From assembly GCF_040327995.1 (NCBI RefSeq), contig NZ_JBEPIJ010000001.1:248001-312000 (forward strand): a stretch of 64,000 nucleotides of DNA. Direction: 5' to 3'. The notes beneath the pieces are model-generated. The model saw only the letters and a list, made by a program, of their open reading frames with translations. It was not told the origin of the DNA and did no database searches. This DNA comes from Solimonas thermocellulolyticum (GTDB lineage: Bacteria; Pseudomonadota; Gammaproteobacteria; Nevskiales; Nevskiaceae). Shown here piece by piece: positions 1 through 9,028 of this stretch (position 1 is its first letter; the number at the start of each line of letters is the position of its first letter). The position numbers and the translations under genes were made by a program.

Positions 1-642
1 CTGCGATTCGGGCACCACGCCGAGCAGCGGGATCGCCAGAATTTCCTTGACGTCGTCGACCGAGAGCATTTCGCCCTTGGCGACGCGCACCGGGTTGTAG
101 CGTGTCAGCACCAGATGCTCCTTGACGCGGCCCTCGCCGCGCTCTGCCTTGCGCGTCTTGCTCGCGAGCAAGCCGAGCACCCGATCCGAGTCGCGCACCG
201 ACGAGACCTCCGGGTTGGTCACGACCAGCGCCTCGTCGGCGTAGTACATCGCCAGATGCGCCCCTTTCTCGATGCCGGCCGGGGAATCGCAGACGATGTA
301 TTCGAACTCCTTGGCGAGGTCATCGAGCACGCGGCCCACGCCTTCGGCCGTGAGCGCGTCCTTGTCGCGCGTCTGACTGGCGGCGAGGATGTAGAGGTTG
401 TCGTGCTGCTTGTCCTTGATCAGCGCCTGGCGCAGCGTCGCCTCGCCCTGGATGACGTTGACGAAATCGAACACGACACGGCGCTCGCAGCCCATGATCA
501 GATCCAGATTGCGCAGGCCGACGTCGAAGTCGATCACCGCGGTTTTGTGGCCGCGCATGGCCAGGCCGGTGGCGAAGGATGCGCTGGTCGTGGTCTTGCC
601 GACCCCGCCCTTGCCCGAGGTCACGACGACGATTTTTGCCAA
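1..642 (-). CDS. minD: Septum site-determining ATPase MinD (3' end outside window)
   Basis: ParA/MinD-family membrane ATPase that recruits MinC and is displaced by MinE, so placing the division site at mid-cell. 214 residues are present; E. coli MinD is about 270, so roughly the last fifth lies outside the window. The deviant Walker A motif GKGGVGKTT sits at residues 10-18, and DFDVGLRNLDLIMGCERR and CDSPAGIE follow as in MinD. I place the start at a TTG codon (642..640), because it gives the canonical MAKIVVVTSGKGG and is preceded by an AGGAG ribosome-binding site 6 bases upstream; no ATG fits. It follows minC by 69 bases on the same strand; minE would be expected just beyond the window edge. 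Confidence 0.95.
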   Translation of the reverse strand, partial: MAKIVVVTSGKGGVGKTTTSASFATGLAMRGHKTAVIDFDVGLRNLDLIMGCERRVVFDFVNVIQGEATLRQALIKDKQHDNLYILAASQTRDKDALTAEGVGRVLDDLAKEFEYIVCDSPAGIEKGAHLAMYYADEALVVTNPEVSSVRDSDRVLGLLASKTRKAERGEGRVKEHLVLTRYNPVRVAKGEMLSVDDVKEILAIPLLGVVPESQ

Positions 643-711
643 GGCGTTCTCCTGTTCTTCCGTGCACACTCCCCGGGGACGCCGGGATCACCCCACCGCA
701 GGCTGCGTCCC

Positions 712-1398
712 TCAGACGTCCAGCCGCTCGATACGCAGTTTGCCGTCGGCGAGCCACACCTGCACCGCCTGCCGGCGCAGCTCGCCCTGCATCTGCTCGG
801 CCACCGCGTAGACACCGGCCACCGCGACCAGTTCGGCCTCGAAGCGCCGGCAGAAGATGCGCGCGAGGGCATCGCCGCGCGCACCGGCGATCGCGCGCCC
901 GCGTAAGGTGCCATAGACGTGCACGCAGCCGTCGGCGGCGATCTCGGCGCCGGCGCTGACCGTATTGAGCACGACCAGATCGCCGTCCGCCGCGTAAATC
1001 TGCTGCCCCGAGCGCACCGGATCGGTGACGATGCGCGCCGGACACCGCGCCGGAGCCGGCGATTGCGCGGGCTCGACGCTGGACGCGGCGGTGCGCGCGC
1101 GCTGCGCCCCGTCGGCCGGCAGCACCGCCAGTCCGTAGGACAGCGCGGCCGTGGCGAGCGGCCCCTCGGCCACACCGAGCGGCTGCATGCCCACTTCACG
1201 CATCGCCGCGAGCACCGCGTCCAGATCCACCGCCGTGTCGGCTTCGAGCATCACTGGCATGCCCTTGACGGCTTGCGGCAGTTGGCGGGCGAAGGCCTGG
1301 AGTTGGGCGGTGATGGCGGCAGGGTCGGGGTCGAGGATGCGCGCCCGCGTCAGCGACAGCATGCGACCCTTGAATTCCAGCGCTTTTTTCGGCGTCAT
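712..1398 (-). CDS. minC: Septum site-determining protein MinC
   Basis: Inhibitor of FtsZ polymerisation, targeted to the membrane by MinD. The 228-residue length is normal. An N-terminal domain (about residues 1-105, beginning MTPKKALEFKGRMLSLTRAR) is joined by an Ala/Pro-rich linker to the C-terminal beta-helix domain. That domain carries the typical VHVYGTLRGRAIAGARGD stretch and the end VWLADGKLRIERLDV. The ATG at 1398 is chosen because longer readings upstream (to 1629) are low-complexity Arg-rich translation unlike MinC. Directly upstream of minD, so a minCD(E) operon. Confidence 0.95.
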   Translation of the reverse strand: MTPKKALEFKGRMLSLTRARILDPDPAAITAQLQAFARQLPQAVKGMPVMLEADTAVDLDAVLAAMREVGMQPLGVAEGPLATAALSYGLAVLPADGAQRARTAASSVEPAQSPAPARCPARIVTDPVRSGQQIYAADGDLVVLNTVSAGAEIAADGCVHVYGTLRGRAIAGARGDALARIFCRRFEAELVAVAGVYAVAEQMQGELRRQAVQVWLADGKLRIERLDV

Positions 1399-1536
1399 GT
1401 CGGCAAACCGGTTGGCGCATTCTAGCAACGGCTCGCGATCGCCGCGACGCGCACGCCGAAAACCCGCTCGATCGCACGTCTTGTGCCGGCGAAAAGGCGC
1501 GTGCCAGACTGCGGGGCCCGGCCACCGGACCGTCCG

Positions 1537-2136
1537 ATGAGCATCCCCACGATCGAGTTCTACTGGGACTCCGCCAGCCCTTACACCTATCTCGCCGCCA
1601 CGCAGATCGAGGCCCTGGCGGCGCGGCACGGTGCCCGCGTGGTGTGGAAGCCCTTTTTGCTCGGCAAGGCCTTCGAGGCGACGGGCAACCGCATGCCGGC
1701 GGCGGTACCGGCCAAGGGTCGGTATCTATACAAGGACGTGGCCCTGTGGGCGCAGCACTACGGCGTGCCCTTCAAGTTTCCCAAGGTGTTTCCCGTGGCG
1801 AGCCTCGCATCGCTGCGCATCGCCTGCGCACTGGCGGAAGCCGACGTCGGCCGCTGGGCGCTGGCGGTGATGCAGGCGTACTGGAGCCAGGACCAGGACA
1901 TCGGCCAGCCCGAGGTGCTCAAGGCGGTGGCGGGTTCGCTCGGCTGGGATGGCGAGGCGCTGCTCGCACAGGCCCAGACCCAGCCGGTCAAGGACCGGCT
2001 CAAGGCCAACACCGACGAGGCGGTGCGGCGCGGCGTCTTCGGCGCGCCCAGCTTCTTCGTCGGCGACACCCTGTTCTGGGGCAACGACCGCCTCGAACTG
2101 CTCGAAGGCGTGCTCAGCGGCCGGCTCGCCGCCTGA
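1537..2136 (+). CDS. 2-hydroxychromene-2-carboxylate isomerase family (DsbA-like, GST kappa-type) protein
   Basis: Thioredoxin-fold protein of the HCCA isomerase/DsbA family, 199 residues. The start reads IEFYWDSASPYTYLA, which is the family's N-terminal strand and Ser-containing active-site loop (SxxSPYxYLA); it has Ser rather than a CxxC, so it is not a disulfide oxidase. WKPFLLGKAF and the C-terminal GVFGAPSFFVGDTLFWGNDR (cis-Pro and substrate region) are typical. Family members isomerise 2-hydroxychromene-2-carboxylate in naphthalene degradation or act as glutathione transferases; the substrate here is unknown. The ATG at 1537 gives the usual family N-terminus. Its stop overlaps the next ATG by one base, so it is translated with the YceI lipoprotein. 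Confidence 0.85.
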   Translation: MSIPTIEFYWDSASPYTYLAATQIEALAARHGARVVWKPFLLGKAFEATGNRMPAAVPAKGRYLYKDVALWAQHYGVPFKFPKVFPVASLASLRIACALAEADVGRWALAVMQAYWSQDQDIGQPEVLKAVAGSLGWDGEALLAQAQTQPVKDRLKANTDEAVRRGVFGAPSFFVGDTLFWGNDRLELLEGVLSGRLAA

Positions 2137-2861
2137 TGGCACGCGCGGCGCTGCTCGCGGCACTGCTCTGGCTCGGTGCCTGCCAGACGCCGGTCCCGCG
2201 CGCGCCCGCGGCAGCGAACGGCGCGGCGCCCGCGCTCGATCTGCCCGCTCGCTACCGCGAGCGCCACGCCGCCGGCGCCACGGTGTATCGCGTCGATCCG
2301 GCGGCATCGGACGTGCGCATCTACGTGTTCCGCGGCGGCCGCGCGGCCGGGCTCGGCCACAACCACGTGCTGTCGGCGCCGACGTTCGACGGCTATGTCA
2401 GCCTCGACGGCGAGGCGGCGCACACCGCCCAGTTCGATTTGCGCTTCGCGTTCGAAGACCTGAGCATCGACGACCCGGCGCTGCGCGCAGCCACCGGCGG
2501 CAGCTTCGCCGGCGTACGCTCCGAGGCCGACATCGCCGGCACACGTCGCAACATGCTCGGCGAGCGCGTGCTCGACGTCGCGCGGCATCCGGACCTGCGC
2601 GTGCATTCGCTCGCGGTCGAGGGCGACTGGCCGATGCTGGTCGCGCGCATCGCCGTGGACTGGCGCGGCAAGCGCCGCGAATACGACGTGCTGGTGCACG
2701 TCGAGCGCGATGGCGAGGCGCTGCGCGCCCGCGGCGAGTTGGTGCTGCGTCAGACCGACTTCGGGATCAGGCCGCTGGCCGTCCTCGGCGGCGTTATCGC
2801 CGTACAAGACGCGGTCGGCGTACGCTTCGATCTGCGCGCGGCGCGCTGGAGCGGCCCGTGA
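2136..2861 (+). CDS. YceI-like domain lipoprotein
   Basis: 241 residues with a short lipoprotein signal (ALLAALLWLGACQTP, lipobox LGAC, Cys at about residue 15). A proline/alanine linker follows, then a YceI-like beta-barrel domain from about residue 50 (YRVDPAASDVRIYVFRGG, LGHNHVLSAP, then regularly spaced strands ending FDLRAARW). YceI proteins bind isoprenoid or other amphipathic ligands in the periplasm; that role is family knowledge, and nothing here fixes the ligand. The ATG overlaps the stop of the upstream isomerase (TGATG), which indicates translational coupling. Gly-His-Asn-His near the N-terminus is a feature of YceI-like proteins. Confidence 0.75.
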   Translation: MARAALLAALLWLGACQTPVPRAPAAANGAAPALDLPARYRERHAAGATVYRVDPAASDVRIYVFRGGRAAGLGHNHVLSAPTFDGYVSLDGEAAHTAQFDLRFAFEDLSIDDPALRAATGGSFAGVRSEADIAGTRRNMLGERVLDVARHPDLRVHSLAVEGDWPMLVARIAVDWRGKRREYDVLVHVERDGEALRARGELVLRQTDFGIRPLAVLGGVIAVQDAVGVRFDLRAARWSGP

Positions 2862-2928
2862 CGGCGTCCGTGGCCTGCGCACCCGCGCGAATCGTCGTCG
2901 CACCGCGGTGCGGGATGCGCCGCGCGCC

Positions 2929-3810
2929 ATGACGGTCCCGGCCGGCACGATCGCCAGCCGCTCCGAGTTCGTGCGCATCCGCGGCTTGCGCTACCACGTG
3001 CGCCGCTGGGGGCGGCCGGACGCGCCGATGGTGTTCCTCGGTCACGGCTGGCTCGACGTCTCCGCGACCTTCCAGTTCATGGTGCAGCCGCTGCTCGAAC
3101 GCTGGCAGGTGCTGGCGCCGGACTGGCGCGGCTTCGGCCACACGCAGTGGCCGGCCGACGGCTACTGGTTTCCCGATTACGTCGCCGATCTCGACGCGCT
3201 GATCGCGCACTACGCGCCCGACACGCCGGTACAACTGGTCGGCCACAGCATGGGCGCGCAGATCATGAGCCTGTACGCCGGCCTGCGGCCCGAGCGCGTC
3301 GAACGCTACGTCTGTCTGGACGGACTGTTCCTGCCCGACATGGAGGCCGCGCGCGCACCCAAGGTGCTGCGCCGCTGGCTGGAGCTGTGGCCCGGCGACA
3401 CGCGCGAGCGCTTCTATCCCTCGTTCGAGGCGCTGGCGCGTCGCGTGCGCGCCAAGCATCCGCGACTGTCACCGGAGCGAGCGCTGTTCATTGCGCGCTG
3501 CTGGGGCGCGGCCGACGGCTACGGCCGCATCCGCCTGCTCGCCGATCCCAAACACCACCTGCCGATGGCGACGCTGTACCGCGCCGCCGAATCCAAGGCG
3601 ATCTGGCAACAGGTCACCGCGCGCACGCTGTTCGTCGATGCCGGCGATTCGATCTTCCCGCAGGCGATCGGTCTTGAGGAGATCGCCGCGCGCCGCGCCT
3701 GCTTCCGCGATCATTCCGTGGCGCGCATCGACGGCGCCGGCCACATGCTGCATTTCGACGCGCCCGAGGCCACCGGCCGAGCCATCGCCGCCTTCCTCGA
3801 CGCGCCCTGA
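2929..3810 (+). CDS. Alpha/beta hydrolase
   Basis: 293-residue alpha/beta-hydrolase fold enzyme without a signal peptide. Visible landmarks are the oxyanion loop LGHGWLD (about residues 37-43), PDWRGFGHT, the nucleophile elbow VGHSMGAQ (Ser about 107), a likely acid in VDAGDS, and the catalytic His in GAGHMLHF. The order matches the haloalkane dehalogenase/epoxide hydrolase/MhpC-like superfamily, but the acid residue after the elbow cannot be assigned well enough to name a substrate. The ATG at 2929 begins 67 bases after the YceI lipoprotein stop, so the three genes from 1537 may be one transcript. Confidence 0.8.
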   Translation: MTVPAGTIASRSEFVRIRGLRYHVRRWGRPDAPMVFLGHGWLDVSATFQFMVQPLLERWQVLAPDWRGFGHTQWPADGYWFPDYVADLDALIAHYAPDTPVQLVGHSMGAQIMSLYAGLRPERVERYVCLDGLFLPDMEAARAPKVLRRWLELWPGDTRERFYPSFEALARRVRAKHPRLSPERALFIARCWGAADGYGRIRLLADPKHHLPMATLYRAAESKAIWQQVTARTLFVDAGDSIFPQAIGLEEIAARRACFRDHSVARIDGAGHMLHFDAPEATGRAIAAFLDAP

Positions 3811-3947
3811 TCCCCCCTTTTGCGGGGTATCGCACGGCAACGGCCGCGACTAGACTGTGTCGTGGGGGAGTCCATGTCGAGCGCACTGTGCGCTCTGTGC
3901 GCACCGCATCGATCCGAGCGCCCCCGCATGCTTTTGGGGAGGGGCCC

Positions 3948-5207
3948 ATGTTCGACGACCGCCCAGCGACGGCGGATCCGATGGGTTTTTTCCTGCGGTT
4001 ACGACACCGCGGGCTGGTGGTGGCCGCCTCCAAGCGCAGCCCGGTCGACGAACTGCCGCCGGCGACGGTGCAGACGCTGGAACGCATCGCCCGCTCCAGC
4101 GGCCCGCTGCTGCGCCTGCCGGCCGAGGTGGAGCCGCATTACCGCGAGCAGTGGCGCATCACCGCCAATCACATGCGCGTGCTGCTCGCTGTGCTGCCGG
4201 CTCTGGTCTTCGGGTTCCTCTTGCTGCTGCCGGCGAGCGTGCTGGACATGCCGGAGGCCGTCGTCGAACTGCTGCGCCTGCTATCGCTGTGCGTAATCAT
4301 CCCCACCGCGCTGTGCGCGGCTGTGGTCACCTGGCTGTTGCCGCAGCACGCCGTATCCGGCGCCGTGATCGCCGCCGGTGGCCTGGTGCTGCTGCTGGCG
4401 TTCGAGATCTTGCGCGCGAAAAGCGCCGCGTTCGGCTACACCGTCGATCACGGACTCGCGCTCGCGATCCCGGTGGCGCTCGCGGTGCTCGGCGGCTTTC
4501 GCTTCGATCGCGTGCTGATGATCCACGCCGGCTATCTCGCAATCGTCGTCGGCGGCATCGAGCTCGGCTGGACGCCGCCGCTGACGACGATCGCCTGGGT
4601 CGCCGAAGGCGGCCTGCTGTTGGTCAGTGCGATGGCCGCGCTGTGGATGGAGACCACGCAGCGCAGGAGCTGGGCGGCGCGGCGCCTGCTGACGCTCCAG
4701 GTCCACCAGGACACGCTGACTAGCCTGCGCAACCGGCGTGCCTTCGAACTGCATTTCGAACTCGCCGCGGCGCAGGCCAGGCGCGACGGCTGTTCGATGC
4801 TGTTCGCGCTCGCCGACCTGGACCATTTCAAGCTCGTCAACGACCGCTACGGCCATGCCTACGGCGACGGCGCGCTCAGCGAAGTGGGCGTGGTGCTCGG
4901 CCAGTTCGGCCGGCGTCCGCTGGATCTGGTCGCGCGCCTGGGCGGCGAGGAGTTCGCGATTCTGCTTTACGACTGCGATCCGGCCGCCGCCGAGACACGC
5001 CTGCAGGCGCTGGTCGATCAGGTACGCGGGCTGGGCATCGACAACCACGACGCGCCGCTGCGCAAGCTCACGATCAGCGCCGGCGGCGTGATCTCGGACG
5101 GCCGCCACAGCCTGTCGCTGCTGTATCGCAGTGCGGACGCCCAGTTGTACAAGGTCAAGCGCGGCGGCCGCAACGGCGCACGGATCGGACCGGTGCTGGA
5201 CGAGTAA
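3948..5207 (+). CDS. Membrane-bound diguanylate cyclase (GGDEF domain)
   Basis: 419-residue inner-membrane protein predicted to make cyclic di-GMP. Residues about 65-235 hold roughly six hydrophobic segments (for example LLAVLPALVFGFLLLLPAS and AVSGAVIAAGGLVLLLAF). A GGDEF domain follows, beginning near HQDTLTSLRNRRAFE. The active-site motif is GGEEF at residues 332-336, and an inhibitory-site RxxD (RPLD) lies exactly five residues upstream, so product inhibition is expected. The N-terminal membrane part is not a domain I recognise. The ATG is preceded by a purine-rich GGGGAGGGG ribosome-binding site. Confidence 0.9.
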   Translation: MFDDRPATADPMGFFLRLRHRGLVVAASKRSPVDELPPATVQTLERIARSSGPLLRLPAEVEPHYREQWRITANHMRVLLAVLPALVFGFLLLLPASVLDMPEAVVELLRLLSLCVIIPTALCAAVVTWLLPQHAVSGAVIAAGGLVLLLAFEILRAKSAAFGYTVDHGLALAIPVALAVLGGFRFDRVLMIHAGYLAIVVGGIELGWTPPLTTIAWVAEGGLLLVSAMAALWMETTQRRSWAARRLLTLQVHQDTLTSLRNRRAFELHFELAAAQARRDGCSMLFALADLDHFKLVNDRYGHAYGDGALSEVGVVLGQFGRRPLDLVARLGGEEFAILLYDCDPAAAETRLQALVDQVRGLGIDNHDAPLRKLTISAGGVISDGRHSLSLLYRSADAQLYKVKRGGRNGARIGPVLDE

Positions 5208-5278
5208 AACGCGGTCGCGGTCGCGGATGCCGGCAGCGCATCTGCTAGATTCGCGGGTCTTTGACCACCGCCCTTGCA

Positions 5279-6166
5279 ATGAACACGCCGCCCGCTGCCG
5301 ATTTTCTGCAGGCCACGACCGCATGGCAGTCGAATGCCGGCGCCGGCCCGACGCTGCGCGGCCGTCGCCTCGACAACGGCCGCGCCCTGATCCACTTCCT
5401 GCACGGCAACGGCTTCTGCGGCGGCGTCTACTGGCCGTTCCTGCGCCATTTGACCGGCGACTACGACCTGTTCTGTCACGATCTGGAGGGCCATGGCGCC
5501 AGCGACGCGCCGGCGCGCTATTCCGGCACGGCGGCGATCATCAAGCGCGTGCCGCAAATCATCGACGAGCAGTGCGCGCAGGCGGCATGGATGATCGGCG
5601 TCGGTCACAGCTTCGGCGCGGCGGTCACGCTCGCCGTCGCCGCGCGGCGACCGGATCTGTTCCGCGTACTGGTGCTGCTAGATCCGATCCTGCTTCCGAC
5701 GCCGTCCTGGCTCGGCGTCAAGCTCGCGAGCCGGCTCGGCCGCAACCCCATGGCCAACGCCGCGCGCCGGCGCCGCGAGCGCTGGGCCTCGCGCGACGAG
5801 GCGCTCGCGCGGCTGCGCGGCCGCGGCATCTACGCCGGCTGGTGTGAGGAAGCGCTGGCGAGCTTCGTCGATCACGCGACGCGCGACGACGGCGACGGCC
5901 GCGTGCTGTGCTGCCCGCGCGAGCTCGAAGCCGCGATCTTCGAGAATCCGGTCTACCCGTGGCGCCTGATCCGCCGCGTGCGGTGTCCGGTGCTGTTCCT
6001 GTACGGTGAATCGAGTTATCCGTTCCTGCCCCGGGCGGCGCGCCTCGCCGCGCGGCTGAACCGGAACCTCACCGTTTGCGCCGTGCCCGGCGGTCACTGT
6101 TTCATGCAGGAAGATCCCGAGCGGGCCGCAACGGCGTTACGCCGCTATCTCGCCGACCACGTCTGA
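5279..6166 (+). CDS. Alpha/beta hydrolase
   Basis: 295-residue cytoplasmic alpha/beta hydrolase. It shows the HGN oxyanion motif (IHFLHGNGFCGGVYW), HDLEGHGAS, the nucleophile elbow GVGHSFGAAV, an acid in LYGESSYPF and the catalytic His in VPGGHCFMQEDPE. The HGNGF variant resembles bacterial hydrolases of unknown substrate often found in lipid-degrading organisms. A TTG at 5261 could add six residues; I prefer ATG 5279 because no ribosome-binding site supports the longer form. It is unrelated in detail to the hydrolase at 2929. Confidence 0.75.
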   Translation: MNTPPAADFLQATTAWQSNAGAGPTLRGRRLDNGRALIHFLHGNGFCGGVYWPFLRHLTGDYDLFCHDLEGHGASDAPARYSGTAAIIKRVPQIIDEQCAQAAWMIGVGHSFGAAVTLAVAARRPDLFRVLVLLDPILLPTPSWLGVKLASRLGRNPMANAARRRRERWASRDEALARLRGRGIYAGWCEEALASFVDHATRDDGDGRVLCCPRELEAAIFENPVYPWRLIRRVRCPVLFLYGESSYPFLPRAARLAARLNRNLTVCAVPGGHCFMQEDPERAATALRRYLADHV

Positions 6167-6192
6167 CCGCCTGCAGGCCTGCGGCCGGGACT

Positions 6193-8895
6193 TCACTCGC
6201 TCGGTTCGACATCAAGCACGTAGATCTGCTGCGTGCGATCGCGCTGCACGCGCTCGGCATGGCGCGTGGTCGCGAACGCGAGGAACGCGCCCGCCGGCAC
6301 CGGCCAGGTGTTGACACCGCGACCGCCGTAGAGACGCACGTCGCGCCATGCGCCCTGCTCGAAGCGCGCGCTCATCACCCGCCAGCGCCAGTCGCTGCTG
6401 CGGCTGTCGAACCAGGCCAGGCGCGCCGCGCCATCCGCTGCGAGTCCGAGGCGCGGTGCGCGCGCGCTGCTCGCGGCAAACTCGTCGACCGCCTGCGGCG
6501 CCGCGAACGATGCCGCGCCGGCTGCTCGCACCGCTGCGAGCACGCGCAGGTTCGCGCCGGCGGCGGCGAGCGGCTTGCTGGTCCACACCGCGTGCGCGCG
6601 GCCGAGGCCATCGACGATGACATCGACATGCCGGTCGGCGGCATCGGCGGCACCCAGATACTCGATCGCACGGCCGGGGCTGTAGACGGCGATCTGCCAG
6701 TCGTCGGGGTCGGTGCCCTCGCCGCTGCCGGCCTGCCCGGTCCACAGCGGATCGATGTCGAAACGGTTGTCCTGCCAGGCGATCAGTGGCACATCGTCGG
6801 CGCCGATCGCAATCGCCGGCCGCACCGATGCCGGATAGCGCGCGCTGCGTGCATCGAGCCCGCTCGCGGCGACGATCTCCTTGCCGTCGCGGCTGAGGTT
6901 GATCGGGTCGGCGAGCCGGCCGTCGGCATCGAGGATCGTGTACCAGACATCGAAGGGCTCGCCGGCGCGGATCTGCTGCCAGACCACGTGTGCGCGGCCA
7001 TCGGCGGCGAGGGCGACGTCCGGGTGCATCGCGCGACCATCGACGGCGCGCACGACGATCTCATCGCCGAAGTGCGCGCCGCCGTCGCGGCTGATGCGCG
7101 CGTGGATCGCCGCACGGCGCGGGATCTGGCCGGCACGCTCGTCCTGCCAGACGACGACGACGTGGTCGCCGGCGACGGCGATGCGCGGAAACCGCGCTGA
7201 GGTCGACGCGCTGAGTTCGAGCGGCGCACGCCAGCGGCCGTCGGCGGCGCGCGCGGCGTAGTGCACGCGCGTCGATACCGCGTCGTGCACCTCGGCGACG
7301 AGGTGCAGGCGACCACTGGCCGCGTCGTGCGCGGCGTCGACGAAGCCGGCGAACTCTCCGGGCGCGCCCAGCGCGTACTCGGCGCCGTCGTCGGTGCCGC
7401 GATCCGGCGGCGGCAGGTGTTGGCCCTGCGGCGTAACCGGCGCGGTCGACACGAAGATCGGCCCGCTCAGCGCCCGCACCTGCGCCAGCAGTTGCTGGAA
7501 CAGGTTGTCCAGATCGTAGGGGCCGAGCACGGTGCCGAACAGCAGGCTCGACGGATCGGCCAGCCCGAGGCTACGCATCTCGGCGCGATACCAGCTCGGC
7601 GTGTCGCCAGCGACGATGTCGAGCACCAGCTCCTCGAAGCCGATCACCGACGTGGCGATCACCTCCGCCAGCGCACCGGCACTGCGCCCGGGTGCGGCAT
7701 AGACCAGAACACGGTTGCCCAGACCCTGCTCGATCCGCACGCGCAGCTTGCCCGGCGTGCCCGCCGGCACGAACACCTCCTCACCGGCACGCACCTCAAA
7801 GACGCCGTCGCCGTCGAAGTCGGCGTCGATGCGCAGGCGCGGCGACAGCGCATCGCCAGAATGGACGCCGGTGCGCCCGGCGCGCAGCGCATCGATCAGC
7901 GCGCGGTCACTGAGCTCAGGCGTCAGCACCTCGGTCGTCGGACGGCCGGTGCCGCCGCCGAGCGGCCAGAGCTCCTTGAAGTGGTTGTCGCTCGCACCGG
8001 CGATGCCAAAGCGGAAACCCGCGTTCCAGCGGTTCTCGACGTAATCGATCTCGCCCTCGACGTACGAGGCGCGATTCCATATCTCGACGAGATCGACGCC
8101 GACCGCATCGGCGCGCGCATTGGGCACGCCGCCCTCGTCGACCGAGCCGTCGTCCGGATGCGCGGTGACCCAGGCCGCACCCTGGCTGTGCGCGAGCCAG
8201 ATCGACTCCTGCACGACGCGGCTTTCCGGCTCGCCGTCGATGCGCGCGTTCTGGTCGATCATGTCGACGGCGCCGTGCACCGTCGCGTGCGGACTGCCGT
8301 TGGCCTCCTCGCCGGTGATCAGCAGCAGGCCCGACGACTCCCATTGCGGATCGTAGTGCTGGTCATGCGTGCGGTGATCGGTGATCGGCAGAAAATCGAG
8401 GCCCGCGGCCTCGGCCTGCGCGATGATGTCGGCGAGCGGCATGTTGCCCGGTGCCTGATCGTCGCCGAGCTGACGGCCAAGGCTGCCGTCGGACGAATGA
8501 TCGGAATGCTGGTGCAGATCACCGCGGCGCCACTGCGCGCCGGACAGATCCTGCGGCGCCGGCACGAAGCGCGCGACGACCTCGATCGATCCGCCTGCCG
8601 GCAGCACGCATTCGACCGTGGCCTGACCCGCGCAGGCGCCGTCCCAGCGCTCGAAACGCCAGTCGCGCGCGGCGATCGCGAGCAGACGATCGCCGGCGGC
8701 GAGCGGCATCGTGCAATCGGCGAAACAGTCGAGGGTGCGCGGCGACGACACCATCTGGCCGCGGCCCTCGATCCGCACCCGACCTGCCTCCCCGACGCCG
8801 TCTCCCGGCACCGTCGAATCGCCACAGGCCGACAACGCGATGCCGCCGATGACGGCGACGACGATGCCGGCCTTCCGCCGCTGCGGACCCTGCAT
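6193..8895 (-). CDS. Lipoprotein with PHP/CehA-type metallohydrolase domain and C-terminal beta-propeller repeats
   Basis: A 900-residue exported lipoprotein: the signal ends in GIALSACGDS (lipobox LSAC). After a Cys-containing N-terminal module comes a PHP-like metal-dependent phosphoesterase domain with GDLHQHSDHSSDG (HxH), PITDHRTHD, TAHPDDGS and GASDNHFKE, the pattern of the CehA/McbA branch. The C-terminal third has about five repeats of the form P-x-I-A-x-x-x-D-x-x-x-x-V-W-Q-D-x-R-x-G (for example IAVAGDHVVVVWQDERAGQ, VALAADGRAHVVWQQIRAGE, IAIGADDVPLIAWQDNRFD), resembling sialidase-type propeller blades. The ATG at 8895 is chosen for the GGGGAGAG site upstream; the frame is open to 8922. 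The substrate is unknown, probably an extracellular phosphoester or glycan. Confidence 0.7.
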   Translation of the reverse strand: MQGPQRRKAGIVVAVIGGIALSACGDSTVPGDGVGEAGRVRIEGRGQMVSSPRTLDCFADCTMPLAAGDRLLAIAARDWRFERWDGACAGQATVECVLPAGGSIEVVARFVPAPQDLSGAQWRRGDLHQHSDHSSDGSLGRQLGDDQAPGNMPLADIIAQAEAAGLDFLPITDHRTHDQHYDPQWESSGLLLITGEEANGSPHATVHGAVDMIDQNARIDGEPESRVVQESIWLAHSQGAAWVTAHPDDGSVDEGGVPNARADAVGVDLVEIWNRASYVEGEIDYVENRWNAGFRFGIAGASDNHFKELWPLGGGTGRPTTEVLTPELSDRALIDALRAGRTGVHSGDALSPRLRIDADFDGDGVFEVRAGEEVFVPAGTPGKLRVRIEQGLGNRVLVYAAPGRSAGALAEVIATSVIGFEELVLDIVAGDTPSWYRAEMRSLGLADPSSLLFGTVLGPYDLDNLFQQLLAQVRALSGPIFVSTAPVTPQGQHLPPPDRGTDDGAEYALGAPGEFAGFVDAAHDAASGRLHLVAEVHDAVSTRVHYAARAADGRWRAPLELSASTSARFPRIAVAGDHVVVVWQDERAGQIPRRAAIHARISRDGGAHFGDEIVVRAVDGRAMHPDVALAADGRAHVVWQQIRAGEPFDVWYTILDADGRLADPINLSRDGKEIVAASGLDARSARYPASVRPAIAIGADDVPLIAWQDNRFDIDPLWTGQAGSGEGTDPDDWQIAVYSPGRAIEYLGAADAADRHVDVIVDGLGRAHAVWTSKPLAAAGANLRVLAAVRAAGAASFAAPQAVDEFAASSARAPRLGLAADGAARLAWFDSRSSDWRWRVMSARFEQGAWRDVRLYGGRGVNTWPVPAGAFLAFATTRHAERVQRDRTQQIYVLDVEPSE

Positions 8896-9028
8896 GCTGC
8901 TCTCCCCATTGTCGTGGCGCACGGCGCGGTGCCGCCGCCCCCTCGCCGCGGGATGCTACGAAAGCCGGGAAGCGCCGTACTGCGCAATCACGCCAAGGAC
9001 CAAGCCCGACAGGCGCGCGGCGCGCAGG

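Noticed and set aside
3811..3826. CCCCCC-TTTTGC-GGGG as a terminator
   Set aside because: The stem is short and there is no T-tract after it.
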